From Polymyxa betae (Eukaryota > Endomyxa > Phytomyxea > Plasmodiophorida > Plasmodiophoridae), in contig RBZT01000415.1 of NCBI GenBank assembly GCA_003693705.1, positions 148,697-212,696 of the forward strand: a stretch of 64,000 nucleotides of DNA. Direction: 5' to 3'. Shown here piece after piece: positions 40,179-51,184 of the stretch; position 1 is the first letter of the stretch; each line of letters begins with the position of its first letter. Made by a program: the position numbers and the translations under genes. The notes beneath the pieces were generated by a model. The model was not told the DNA's origin and searched no databases. It saw only the letters and a program-made list of their open reading frames with translations.

Positions 40179-40696
40179 ATGGCGAGATTCCAGACGATTA
40201 TGTTGCTTCGTATCCGAAACCAGGTTGGAGACGACGCTGAGGCGTGGTCACTCGGTTCTAACGTATTTATTGCAGATGAAACTGAAGAGATCAAGGAAGA
40301 GGTCTGGGAAGGCGACCCATCCGGTTCGGGATTGTTTTCAATCAACTTGGTGTCGTACTGATCCAGTCACCACGTGTAGGGATCCCAGTTATGATCGAGA
40401 CGCAGCGTGTGATTGAATCAGGGGCGCCATCTCTCGAGGTCCCCGAAGATCGAGTGGTCCGATTGTATGCGAAGCTCGGCGACCTGAAAATGAACGAGCG
40501 CGACCAGGAAAATCTGGTGGCGATTCTCGGGCCGCGTTTCGACGCCAATAAAGGTCTCATCAAGCTGACGTCGTCCAAGTATCCCAGTCCTGATGAGAAT
40601 ACTCAGCACTGTATTACCACTTTAAAAGACTTGATGGCCGCTGCCAAAGACATGACCAAGCAGCTTGGAAACCAATCACATTCAGCCACTGCTTAG
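40179..40696 (+). CDS. MRPS35: Mitochondrial small-subunit ribosomal protein mS35-like
   Basis: ATG 40179 gives a basic, amphipathic start (MARFQTIMLLRIRNQ) that could serve as a mitochondrial presequence. A 56-nt intron (gttcgggatt...cgtgtag) joins VWEGDPS to GIPVMIETQRVIESGAP in frame. The second exon carries DLKMNERDQENLVAILGPRF then LIKLTSSKYPSPDENTQHC and LKDLMAAAKDM, which match the mS35/Rsm24 core in which a pair of strands precedes the N(T/R)xxC-type helix. The protein is short (about 150 residues) compared with animal mS35, so the N-terminal part may be trimmed or on another exon. Confidence 0.55.
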
Positions 40697-41009
40697 GTAT
40701 TCCAATGTATATCTTGATTGTAAAAAATGCTGATAGTCTTCATGTCAATTTTGATTTCAAGGTCGATTCTGGGCCGATATCCCAAATCACAGCTTTCGCG
40801 CATTCAGTAGAACTTGCATACCATACATTCATTTGCCGAGCCCTTCATAATGACCATCCAAGCTTTGAGACATTTCAACACATATTAACTCTCTGGAGAA
40901 CGAATTTTATTGCCATGGATGGCACCGAAACCAATGCTACGTTGTCTGTTCAACAAAGCAACATTGTAACCGTTTTATATTCTATGATTGCTATTTAGGG
41001 CAAAACAAC
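40697..41009 (+). other. Spacer between convergent genes, with one 97-codon frame
   Basis: The stops of the mS35-like gene and the cyclase-PDE gene converge on this spacer. A plus-strand frame (40705-40998) of 97 codons starts MYILIVKNADSLHVNFDFKV. It begins 9 bp after the mS35 stop and matches nothing I know. It is probably 3' untranslated sequence, though a real small protein cannot be ruled out. Confidence 0.3.
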
Positions 41010-44000
41010 TCATAGCTTCCGCTTGTCCTTGAAATTGCCTCCCCAGAACCTGCTCAAAATGCTCCCTCTTTTTGGTGGAGCATGCTCAGAGGGCGTACCC
41101 CTCTGTGTCGCTGGAATCGCTTTCACATTTGGCGTCACTATCTGCACCAAATCGCTGTCTTCGTCATCTTCTTCCTCAGCAATTGCATCGCCAAAAGAGG
41201 GTTCCGGTGGTTGCCCCAAGTCGAATTGTGTGTATGACGACAGAGCCGCAGACGTCGCCGTAACACTTGATGACGAGTTATGCTCCGTTATAGGTTGCAT
41301 CTGGCGAGAGCGCGAATTACTTCTTTGAGCAGAAGTGGCATTTGCTCGCACGAATGATTCGAATAACTGCACAGATGTTATTATGGTTAAACTCTTGAAA
41401 ATTATAAATAACTCATCGAATCATAACATGAAAACAAAATATACAAAACGGAACAGAGCCAAAGAGTACGAAACGAAGAGAACGGCACAGTAAGTAAACC
41501 GAACAAGTTACCTGGATCGAGCTCTTACGATTCTTAATTGGAACATTTGGAGATTCAGCTTCTTGCATCATCTCGTCAAATGATTGCATACGACGTCGCC
41601 AGCGTTGCTCCTCTTCACGCTTTTTATCCGGCGGCAGGTTTGAGTTCGAGATGCTTCGAACCAGCATGAAATCCCATTCCTGCCGATTGTCCCGCAACGA
41701 TCGGCAGGCGACTACGCAGCCTGGTAGCAATTGTGTGAGCGACATGAACAGAGGCGCCACGACAAAATCGAGGAAGTTCAGGGCCAGTTGTAGGCGATCG
41801 GTCGTAAGTCGGTCACAATTCGGCGAGATTGACAGTCCGGCCTCGCGTTCGATATCACCCTGGTTGTAGAATTCTAACAAGATGCAATCACTCCATCGCT
41901 TGGCAGTCGGCCAAGGTTTGCATTGGTTCGATATGTCAGCAGCATGCAGCAGCATGTTAACGACGGTCTCGCGATCGGCGGGAGAAAACAGCATTTGTGT
42001 CACACTGGGTCGCGGTGATAAAGTTCGATTTGGAGTCTGCCCGACTCGCGAGAGCAGATTGGAAAATTTCTCGCTCAGAGAGAAATGACAGTTCATATCG
42101 GTCGACAGAATCGAGGAGATAATAATCTTGCGAACGGTGCGAAACTCGGTTTGAGATAGACCGGCGAGAATGTTCGTTTCGGGCTTCTTCAGGATATGGA
42201 ACGTCATGGCGCAGTGGTGCTGCTCCAGTACGGCCTGATCGTTATACAGCAGGGCCAGCCGAGTTCCGGCATTAACTTGGTAGGTGTTCCCCAGACCTGG
42301 ATGTCCAATATCATGACAGACGGCGGCGATTATTAGCGCCAGCGATTCGAGCGGCGACACCAACGACGACGCCCCGTACGTCCGTAAGAGGCAGGCGGCG
42401 GTCTGGGTCGTATCGACGGCATGAAACAAATTATGATAAGCGTTATCCAGGTACGATGTGGCCACCTGCTGAAGGAACGCATTAAGAGTGTCTCGATCCA
42501 TACGAAATGGTGTCAGCAAGTCCAGACTCTCAAACACATTGAGTAGAAGGGCGGTCAGACCGGGTTTGTCGTAGGAAAATATATCAAAGTCCCAGGTGAG
42601 AATCGGGGACGGCGCTTCCACCGGAGCAATGACCAGCGATATGCGACGGTCTTCAAACTCAGAACTTGTGTGATCTTCATCTAAAGACAAGTAGTCCAGA
42701 TCACTCTGCAAAGAGCTAACATCAGACATGGCACGAGCGTTCCGGCCGATGAGATCGGAATCGCGCCGAAGGTCTTGAAGATCGTGGCCGTTGTTTGTGT
42801 AGCAGCGCGACAGCCATATTTTCGTCGATTCGTCGATTTCGCATTCATCCATGATCTTCATGATCCAGTCAGACGAGTGCATATCGTTGTTCAGAGGTGA
42901 CGAGTTGAGACTGGCGGCGATAAGCGGTGGATCGGTGGTTTCTGTCTCCGAGGTTGGCGGTATCAGCGACAAAACCAACGATCGCAAAGTGGACAGCTCT
43001 TCAGCAACGTTGTCAGAAGCAACACGACCGATGTTGACGTCGTCGATCAGATAGCGAACCACCTCAATGGCGTTCCAGATAGGGGCCTTGGCACGATCGC
43101 TCGGCGAAGATTTGCAGAGATGCCCAGCCCAGTCCCGATAGGTTGTCTCGTCATCTAGCCGCAATGAGGTGATCACCGGGCGATCATGTATGATGGTGGG
43201 CCCATGGAGCGACAAACTTGAGTGCACGGTCATGGTCAGTTCGCGGTCTTTAGAAACGATGCGAGACGATAGCAGATGGAATGCATCAACAACATCATCT
43301 TCATACTGCGATGGAGTCACGATCAGTGCATCGGTCGTGATCACCACCCATCGACGGTGCCAAATTCCAGCTGCGAGAATCTGCGCGAATCCCGCCTTGA
43401 TGGCTCCGTTGTCGGAGGCGACCGGACGCAGGACGTTTTCGTCGGTGACGTTTTCGTCGGCAGTTTGGAACGAGGTACCCTCAAGAAGCCACTGCTGAAT
43501 GCGACGCTTCAGATCTGGCGGGGTCGGTAACGCCTCGATTTGGGCGACAGGACGCCATGGGACGCGCTGCGACGCAATTTCCGAGATCGAAGAATTGACC
43601 GATTGCGAAGGGTCCAAATCCAGGCTTTGGCCGCGTCCATTCAGTTTCAGTGACAGAAGACTTCGGCGGACGCTGCTGCCGCCGGCACTGCCGCCGTTCG
43701 ATGCCGAACTTTTCAAGCGGCGAAGGATCTGGACGCTGCTGGCGAAACTCGAGCGTAGTGTATGTCGGGGCTGCATGATCGCGATCTTGTCGCTGCTGTG
43801 CGACGCTTCTTCCGAATTTCGATGGCTGTTTGGTTCGTTGATAACAGTGGCGGCCTCAGCAGCGTGCTTTTCGCGAACGGAGAACTGTTTTTCGATGGCG
43901 TTCGTGATTTTTAACAGCCAATGGCGGGCATCATCCATGGATGTGGCGGACAGGAAGAACAGGCGAGATGTATCGCTCGGAATGCCTTTCTTCGTCCAGT

Positions 44001-47000
44001 ACTGGGCCTGGACCTGGATCGTGAAATCTCGACCGACGTTTGGCGGCGCCATACTAACGCTGGCGCCATCCAGATAGATAATGCCCAAAACCTTGTTATG
44101 ATTCGGGTGGTAATAAAGCGCCAAAGCGTTCTCATGTAATGTCACCCAGCGCTTCTTCCATTTCGATGTGCTGACCCGTATGCGCATTGCAGAGCCGTTT
44201 ACAGGTTCTGCTTTCCGAATGGTCAAGAAACCGCTTTGTTTGACGCCGCCTTTGATCTACAAAAATTCAATCAAAACTTGAGTTAGTGGGACAAAAAAAT
44301 CACAACAATTTTGCTGTTCAGCTTGTATAAACACTGCATCAGAAACATTTTAGAAACATATTAAATATCAGGAAAAAAAGGGAAGATTGATTTTACCTGA
44401 AGACCAGCAAAATGATTACTACGAGTTTTCACTTCGTTTAATCGCGTCAGAAGAAGCTGCTTCTGGCTCAGCAGCAAGCGAGATAGGGCGACGTCACGCA
44501 TAAACCCATCGACAAATTGGTAGATGTTGCCGGCGCCGTTCGAGACATCAACCGATGCGTGAGCGATCGAAAACACGTTCAAATTAACGAGATCGTTCAC
44601 GACGTCCGGCAGCTGAGCAACATGCTCGAGAATCGGGTACGTTTTTGAAAGTAGGTCCATCTGGAACTCGTTTCCGATCACGCTGGCGACTTTGAGGGCG
44701 ATCTCATGAATGTGTCCAAGACGATCAATCCGACAGCCGAGAATGTTTTGAAGACAGATTGGGACCGGAACGGCCGACAGATCGGCGAACTTATCGCTGA
44801 GGACGCAGATCTTCCCCGACTTGTCAGAGCGAATATCGATCAGTTGCGCTTTCCTCAGCGCATATAAGATCTCTTTGCAGACGAGCGGATTCCCATGCGA
44901 TCTCTGAATTAAAATAATCCCCAATGTGTTCGGGACTTTGCAAACGCCAAGCGTTTCGAGAGCGATCTGATGGATCTCGTCGTTACCCAGAGCACGCAAC
45001 AGCAGACGGTGACTAATGGCCTGATTGAGAAGTTCAGTGTAATCAACGGGAACTTCGAGGTCGAAGGCGCCCAGATTCGATTTGTTAACAGGACGAGTTC
45101 CCAGAATCAGCACGATGTTGCTGAAATCGCAGGAGACGCGAAGCGCGAAACCCCAGGAGAGTTTATCCATCAGCAAGGCATCGTCGATGATCATTATCAT
45201 TCGGCCGAACTGACGAGAGAAGGCGCCTAAAAGAGCCAGCATGATGGCGGTACAGTTCGATAATCGCTCCATTGGAGACATTGCCAACGTTTCATCTGAT
45301 TCATCGAGTTCTAGAGGCAAGACTTCGTTCAGGACGCCAGCGATCGGAATCGACGATAAATATTTCGACACGAACGCTTTGCGATTCTGAGAAGGATCGC
45401 CCAGGCCGCGGTTCGTGATTTCGGTATCAATCAGGCGTAAAAACAGTTCGCGCCAGATGCCAAGCGGAGTTTTCGATTCGAGAGGATTTGCGGCGCGAAA
45501 CAGGACAAACGCGGGCGCCTCGCGTACGACCTGGGCAAGCAGACGTGACTTCCCGTATCCAGCCTCGCCTTCGACGATGAACGTAGCTCGATTCCAGCTG
45601 CTGACAGATAGCGTGATGATTTTGATGATTTCGGCAGCACAAAGTCCAATCTCGGTCTTATCATCGGGTTTGCGTTGGAGCAAAAGCTCCAAAACAGGAC
45701 CGAGCGTACCGGCCCGGGCCAAAGCGGCCAAGGCAATATGTTCGTTCTGGAGCTGGACGTTGTTTTCCAGCAGAACTGAGAACTGATCGGCTGTGGCCGC
45801 CTGTGAAATCAGCATCTTCTTCTTGAGGCTTTCTATGAGGCGTTCCTTGACCTGGACGACAGTTTGCAATTTGACACAATCGACAGAAACATAGCCGCGG
45901 TTCTGGATGAGAAACTTGGCAGTCTTATACGGGTGATCTCCGAAATCGGAATGACGCAGGCGATATTCGGAAGGGTCGTTCCGTGGTGACTGTTGGCTCT
46001 GTTCGAAACTGGATGCATCATGTCCAGAGAGAGTTCGAGACCCATTCGACTGAATCGGTATGGTCGCAGGCGGGCCCGGATTCGCAACTCGATCCATCTT
46101 GCGGGCCCAAAGTTCAGCCTCGCCGGCTGAAGGCGAATAGATTGTCGGCGAGTGCGGCATATCCAGCAGCGGTGGCTCGTCCTCATCAGCCAGCCAGTTC
46201 CGGGCATGTTCAGCCCAGGCAAGATCGTCAACAGTTGTCGCCGGAGAATCATGCGAGAGATCTTCGATGCTGCAGGCGCGCGGCGGAAATGAATCCCAGA
46301 GGCTCGACAAAGTAGGAACTTGTGGCGGCGTCATCAGCTGCTCGTTCGGCATCGTCGCCGGCATCTTCAGCGATCGTGACAATTCCGCATGCGGGTTGTG
46401 CATCGAATGGACGAACTGGAAGGCCGACGGTGACACCGTCCCGTTGCTCGTGACCTTGTGCTGATTCCAGATCCCGTGCGGCGCCACGCTCGAAACGATC
46501 GGTTTGAAAACTTTAACAAGGTCGCGTTTGCCTTTGACGTTGATGGCCTGCAGCTCTTCGAAAGCCATTCCCTGACGGGACGAATACTGCGTCGTCTGGT
46601 CGCAGAGGACGCCGCCGCCTCGAGATTTGGCATACTGCATCAGACGAGCCGATAGATTCACGACGTCGCCGAGAACAGAGTATTCACGGCGTGACCTCGA
46701 CCCAACCACACCACAGAACGCTGTCCCGGTCGTGATGCCAATGGCGGGCGTAAACCCAAGACGAGTTAGTTGCTTCGACATGACAAGCGACGCAAGAATG
46801 GCCCGGTTCGAATCGTCTTCGTGCGCCACCGGGGGCAGCCCGAAAACAGCGACCAATGTTGAGCCTTTGTCATCGAGAAGGAACTTGTTAACCGAACCTT
46901 CGTATTGATAAATCGCAGTCTGCACTGAGAATATCACCTGTTGAACGCGATCTAATTCAGTCGACACATCATTACTGGCAATCTTGGTCAGCTGCTCCTC

Positions 47001-47912
47001 AGTGAAGCCCAGATTCGCAAATATTACAGCGACATGACGCAGCTCAGACGCCCAGCGCTCTTCAGTAGCGTTCAGAAAAGGTAAGACGGCCCCGGGGACA
47101 TAGTTCGAGATCGATTCAATCAATCGAACGTCGTTGACAGCATCGAGATTTGCAGTCTTCACGATTCCGACTTTCCTTAAGCGATCCGTGCAACGAGTAA
47201 CGAATGCATGTCCTGACGGGATAAGAGAGGCGACGAAATGGTCTTGAATGACGGACCAGGCTTCAGGCGAGCATACAACCTGTCCAGCAATGGCTTTATG
47301 CTCGCTGGCGAATGCCTGAATCAACGGCGATCCCGTTGCAAGATACTCCATTCGGGAAAGAACGCCGCCAACGTGAACGATGGAGCACTCACCGACGCCG
47401 ATGCCCAACTTGACGCTAAGAACAACGTCTTCTTGCAACTTGGCGTTGTGCATTTTCCTTTGAATTTCTAAAGCGCTTTGAACAGCGCGACGGGTGACTG
47501 TGCAGACATCATCGTCGCTTGGAGGCCAAAGAACTAATAAAGCATCGCCGGCGAATTTAAACACGTCGCCGCCCTGGCTGGCGATGACTCGAACCAATTG
47601 TTCAAAATACGAATTTAAATGTTTCGCCAATTGTTCACAACCTTCACGTCCTTTCATTGCTAGTCGTTCGGACAAGTCTGTGAAGCCAGACACATCGGCA
47701 AACAGAGCAACGGTTTCATAGCTGTGACGCCATGGCGGAGTCATAGCAGGGCTTCCGCCACTAGCATGATCACTTAGAAAGCGGATAATCGATGCCGGAA
47801 CATAGGAGCAGAGCGCATCGATAGAGATTCGAGCACCCGATTTGTGAAATTCAGCGGTTGGTAGTTCTAACGGTGGTTCTATTGCAAGTTCAAGAGCGCC
47901 GTCGTCGCTCAT
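41010..47912 (-). CDS. Bifunctional soluble-type adenylyl cyclase - tandem PH - cyclic nucleotide phosphodiesterase
   Basis: Exon A (47912-44397) encodes 1,172 residues in ADCY10 order. The first cyclase domain has FADVSGF (metal Asp73) and FKFAGDALLVLW (Lys119, Asp123). The second, at about 290-460, has YSVLGDVVNLSARLM but FANLGFT, so the metal Asp is lost. A P-loop NTPase follows, Walker A GEAGYGKS at about 784. Exon A ends NHFAGLQ with a CAG/GTAAAA donor in phase 0. Exon B (44256-41512, 915 residues) begins IKGGVKQSGFLTIRK, the first strand of a PH domain; a second PH domain and a class I phosphodiesterase follow, with YHNLFHAVD, VCHDIGHPGLGN, SSILSTDMNCHF and LLHAADISN, all metal ligands present. 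A last exon (41366-41010) is a Ser-rich tail. The total is about 2,200 residues. Exon B has no ATG before its PH strand, so it must be spliced from upstream. The two-gene alternative needs an unseen start exon. cAMP is the likely substrate. Confidence 0.75.
44304..44333 (-). other. Candidate 30-nt microexon linking cyclase and PH-PDE exons
   Basis: The gap between exons A and B is 140 nt, longer than usual here. Inside it, an acceptor (ctgatgcag), 30 coding nt (CLYKLNSKIV) and a donor (gtgattt) split it into introns of 63 and 47 nt, both typical, with a ctaac branch site in the second. Phase is kept whether or not the microexon is used. Confidence 0.4.
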
Positions 47913-47984
47913 CTAAAAAACATTACGATAGATCACTTAAGGTACCCTTATATCATGAGACCAAATCTAAATCATTCTTATAGG

Positions 47985-48599
47985 CTAGCATAACGGGCCG
48001 ATGTATTTCGTGTGAGGAAAGCGCTCATGTAACGCCGGCCACTGAACGTAGAACTCATCGATAATGGGACGCATAAGTCGTCCAGATAAAGACAGAGAAT
48101 GAACTCGACAGAAACTTTCGATAAAGACCAATTTACAGGGCCGAAACAAAATCGCACGCAATAAGAACGCCGCCAGACATACAGGGAGACATGTTCCAGG
48201 TCCATTGCAGATAACGATTTGCGGGTTTATATTGTAGACGACTTTAAGTACGTGGAGGAAAGCATATAACGTTGTTATGATTGATTGTGAAAATGACTGG
48301 CCGACCTGACGTGCCCGAGGAATACTATGGAGCTGGGCGAAATTGAAATCTACAGCCCGGGCGACACTATGCGTGTCTGTATTGGCGATGAAGAAATGGA
48401 GCGGTTGGTAACGGTCTTGGCTGAGATGACGAAGAAGTACGAGCAGTTCTGCAGTATGACCACCAGAACCCAGAACTGCCGCTGTCGTCAGGCACGATCG
48501 CCTCGCAATGATCGGACGAAGATCGGCACCTACTAACAAGCAGTATGCGAGACGAAAGCCAAATGCTATGAGTGCAGCGAGTAAGATGTATAGCCACAT
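47985..48599 (-). CDS. ALG14: ALG14, membrane anchor of the UDP-GlcNAc transferase (N-glycan synthesis)
   Basis: A single exon starts at ATG 48599 (MWLYILLAALIAFGFRLAYC), which provides the N-terminal membrane helix. Conserved blocks are AAVLGSGGHTAELLVLL, the Gly-rich loop of the GT-B half, IANTDTHSV, HSIPRARQVGQS, NPQIVICNGPGTCLPVCLAA and KLVFIESFCRVHSLSLSGRL, then FYVQWPALHERFPHTKYIGP. ALG14 recruits ALG13 to the cytosolic face of the ER, and the pair adds the second GlcNAc to dolichol-PP-GlcNAc. Length (204 residues) is normal. ALG13 is not in this window. The stop lies about 70 bp downstream of the cyclase start, on the same strand. Confidence 0.93.
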   Translation of the reverse strand: MWLYILLAALIAFGFRLAYCLLVGADLRPIIARRSCLTTAAVLGSGGHTAELLVLLRHLSQDRYQPLHFFIANTDTHSVARAVDFNFAQLHSIPRARQVGQSFSQSIITTLYAFLHVLKVVYNINPQIVICNGPGTCLPVCLAAFLLRAILFRPCKLVFIESFCRVHSLSLSGRLMRPIIDEFYVQWPALHERFPHTKYIGPLC

Positions 48600-49255
48600 C
48601 GTCAATGTATTCGTGATCGAGACACAACGAACACGCAATGAACCAGAACCGCGCTTAGTCTCGTGGCTGCGCTTCCGCTATTAAGGTCAACGGCTACCTG
48701 ATCAAGAAATGCTGTGGCAGCTGTGCAATCAACGATAGAACGAATTTATGGCTCTAGAATCATCATTGAATATCAAGAAGGGAATGATGTTGGATAAGAC
48801 ATGCACCGTCGCTTACTAAAGCATTCGATTGTCGTTTATAGCATTTCACTACGGTAGTTTCTAAAGTAACAAACACATAGGTAGACGGTACAATTGGATG
48901 GGCAACAAGGTATGACAAAGAAGATGTAGCGAGTAGATTGAGATACCAACTCCAGAAAATGGCAAAATGATCTGAAAAGGATTAAATCAAAATCAACGCT
49001 GACAGAACACAGATATGTACGGTTTAATGAATACCGTCGAAACGACTGCATACAATATTTCACGAAGTCTATCGGATATTTGGGTGCATAGTTCACAGCC
49101 AATAAGAGAAAAAGGAATGCAACGTTCCTGATAGACATAATAAACAGACGCAGAGATGCCATTAAATGAAAAAAACTCACAAATATTGCCTTTTTGGCAT
49201 AAAAAAAGGAGAAAGGGCCGCTCTCAATTTCATTAGGCTTACAACAGACATCATT
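48600..49255. other. Spacer between divergent ALG14 and TXNDC17-like genes
   Basis: These 655 bp should contain both promoters. A long minus-strand frame (48836-49333) has a strongly hydrophobic, Cys/Phe-rich translation and overlaps the thioredoxin exon in antisense, so I treat it as chance. An upstream exon of the thioredoxin gene could end here, because an acceptor-like ctgcag occurs at about 49270. Confidence 0.35.
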
Positions 49256-49699
49256 ATGATCACAATTCTGCAGTGTCAAGACCCAACGTGTTTTGATGAT
49301 GATTTGCAAAAGGCTACAGAGATGGCCAAGCATCAGGGAGCTGATCTGTTCCTGATCGCCCTTGCTGAGCGCTCAACTGAGACTGGAGTGAGCTGGTGCC
49401 CTGATTGCCAAGTCGCGTATCCGAGCATCATGGCTGCCTTGATGCAGCGAGAATCACCCTCTGTATTACTGGAGCTGACTGTACAGAGATCTAGGTAAAA
49501 AGAGATTCAAAATGGTGTTTAACTCTTTCCCACTTGAACGACTTTTTGTAGTTATAAAAATAATCCATCATACCCTTACAGAAAGCACGAAAAATTGCAT
49601 CTAAAGGCCGTTCCACAATTATTTAGACTGTCAGATTGGAGAACATTAATCGAAGACGAATGCAAAGACTTTCAAAAAGTTCGTGATTTCGTGAAATAA
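49256..49699 (+). CDS. TXNDC17: TXNDC17/TRP14-like thioredoxin-fold oxidoreductase
   Basis: The active-site motif is SWCPDC, diagnostic for the TRP14 clade of thioredoxins rather than the WCGPC of classical thioredoxin. It sits after a FLIALAERSTETG strand, equivalent to the [20 protein letters not shown] stretch of the human protein. A 57-nt intron (49495-49551) joins TVQRS to SYKNNPSYPYRK. The cis-Pro loop reads LKAVPQLF, and a C-terminal helix ends at the stop 49699. TRP14 reduces small disulfide substrates such as cystine and glutathionylated proteins in the cytosol. The start Met is uncertain: an upstream exon could supply the first strand. Confidence 0.75.
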
Positions 49700-49708
49700 A
49701 CTGTTTAA

Positions 49709-50786
49709 TTAATCGGAATGAGATCGGGGCACTTCTTTTCCTAAAATCCTATATTCGGCGTCCTCAACCACAGATCGGAATTTACAGATTTCCAGCTCAA
49801 TTTTCTCTTGTTCGAAAGGTTTCTGTGGTTCTTGCTTCAAGGGCCCAGAGACAGAAGCACCAGTTCCGCCAGACGAAGAGGGCAGGATTGCCATCTGTGG
49901 ATACATGGATTGCATCTCATTGACATCTGAGTTGAAACATTCAGGAATGTGCTAAAGAACGCGGATTATCCTACTGTATTGGTCGAGAACAAGGGAGAGG
50001 ATCCCTCGAGTTCCGAACAAATTGATGAAATACCAGCTGAGCGAACTAACATAAGAAGGATCAAGATTCAGAATAGAAACTCCTTGCTGCAACATGCTTT
50101 TGAAGCTTTCGGTTAACGGGAAAGGTAGCTTGACAAGAACGAATCCTGAAAAAAAGTAGCTGATCCAGGCCATTGACAGCATGTTTGGAACAACGTTGGC
50201 CATATTCTAAAAAGCTGTATCAATAAAAAAAGTAAAATCTATCGCAAATCTAATGAAATTTCAATAAACTTAACTCCAAATGACATGTGAAGCAATCGAA
50301 ACAATGGAGTGCAAGCAGGCACAAAAAATCGAAAAATGGAAATTCGACCTGCTTCATCATGCCAATCATCGATTGAAGCTCATCAGGACTTTGCATCGGG
50401 ATTTGAGGTGGAGCATTTGGGTCGGTCTCTTGTTGTGTAGGCGTAAGCTCCTGAATATAAGAAGACAGGGTATTAATATAGGAAAAACGTCTTGAATGGA
50501 ATGAATCTTCAGTCAGAACACAGGCATTCGAACGAAGAAGTCTCGATCGCCTTAAAAATTCCCCATGTTTCACTTCATCTTTCTTCGGCTTCCTTGGCTG
50601 ATCCTGTAGTAATATATTGACGTAATGACGCAAAATACCCTGAATGAATAAGCAATCGAGAATATTATAAAAAGAGACGAAGACTACCTGCATAATGACA
50701 ATGATGGAAATTGGAATGAGGACATAATTTCTAATCCTTGGATCCAACGACAGAATGTCAGAATCTGTTGCTCCCAGTCCAGTCAT
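49709..50786 (-). CDS. EMC3: ER membrane protein complex subunit 3
   Basis: ATG 50786 starts LDPRIRNYVLIPISIIVIMQ, the family's first membrane helix, followed by the loop RHYVNILLQDQPRKPKKDE. Three introns were read. After QSMIGMMKQ a short intron leads to MANVVPNMLSMAWISYFFSG, the region that forms the insertase groove together with EMC6, then VLVKLPFPLTESFKSMLQQG and SSLSWYFINLFG. A 48-nt intron joins LVLDQY to NVNEMQSMYPQM. The C-terminal cytosolic tail (PQKPFEQEKIELEI) matches the acidic helix of the family. EMC3 is an Oxa1-family insertase for tail-anchored and multipass proteins. Its stop is only 9 bp from the TXNDC17-like stop on the other strand. Confidence 0.9.
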
Positions 50787-51184
50787 ACTGGAACCCCAAA
50801 ACTAGCGATGCAATCGCTAGTGCCTATCGCTAGTCCCAGTCCAGATTTTAGACTCGATTCGTCGGAAGGTTGCCGGTATACAGACTCAGTGGTCATAGCG
50901 CACAAACCGCCGGACGTGCAATTTCTCAACACAAAAAACAACAGATATGCAGGATTATGATGATAATCCGATTCTTTAATGGTGGCTTATGCTGTACAGT
51001 TGGCATCAGCACAAAAGCATAAATGGGAATTAGAGATAGAATTGCCCAGAAAGCCATCCTGTGATCGCATTTTCGTTATCAGAAAAATATTACTGTAGCA
51101 AAGGTGGGATCTGATTTTAGCTGGATAGGTCTAAATATAACGGAATAAACCCGATCGAGTAACAAATTCAAAGATAAAGCTCCT
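50787..51184. other. Spacer between EMC3 and the ERGIC-family gene
   Basis: These 400 bp hold the EMC3 promoter. The sequence gctagtgcctatcgctagtcccagtccag near 50.81-50.85 kb has a short repeated unit (cgctag). I see nothing else. Confidence 0.35.

Noticed and set aside
40091..40416. Alternative frames over the mS35-like start on both strands
   Set aside because: They overlap the spliced mS35-like frame and lack domains.
43499..44077. 192-codon plus-strand frame opposite the PDE exon
   Set aside because: Antisense to two well-conserved PH domains.
44100..44226. Independent start of a stand-alone PH-PDE gene at TTG 44226 or ATG near 44187
   Set aside because: TTG is not a normal eukaryotic start, and the ATG falls after the first PH strand, which would be cut off.
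48836..49333. 165-codon minus-strand frame with hydrophobic translation
   Set aside because: It overlaps the TXNDC17-like exon in antisense, is rich in Phe/Cys without a pattern, and has no homology.
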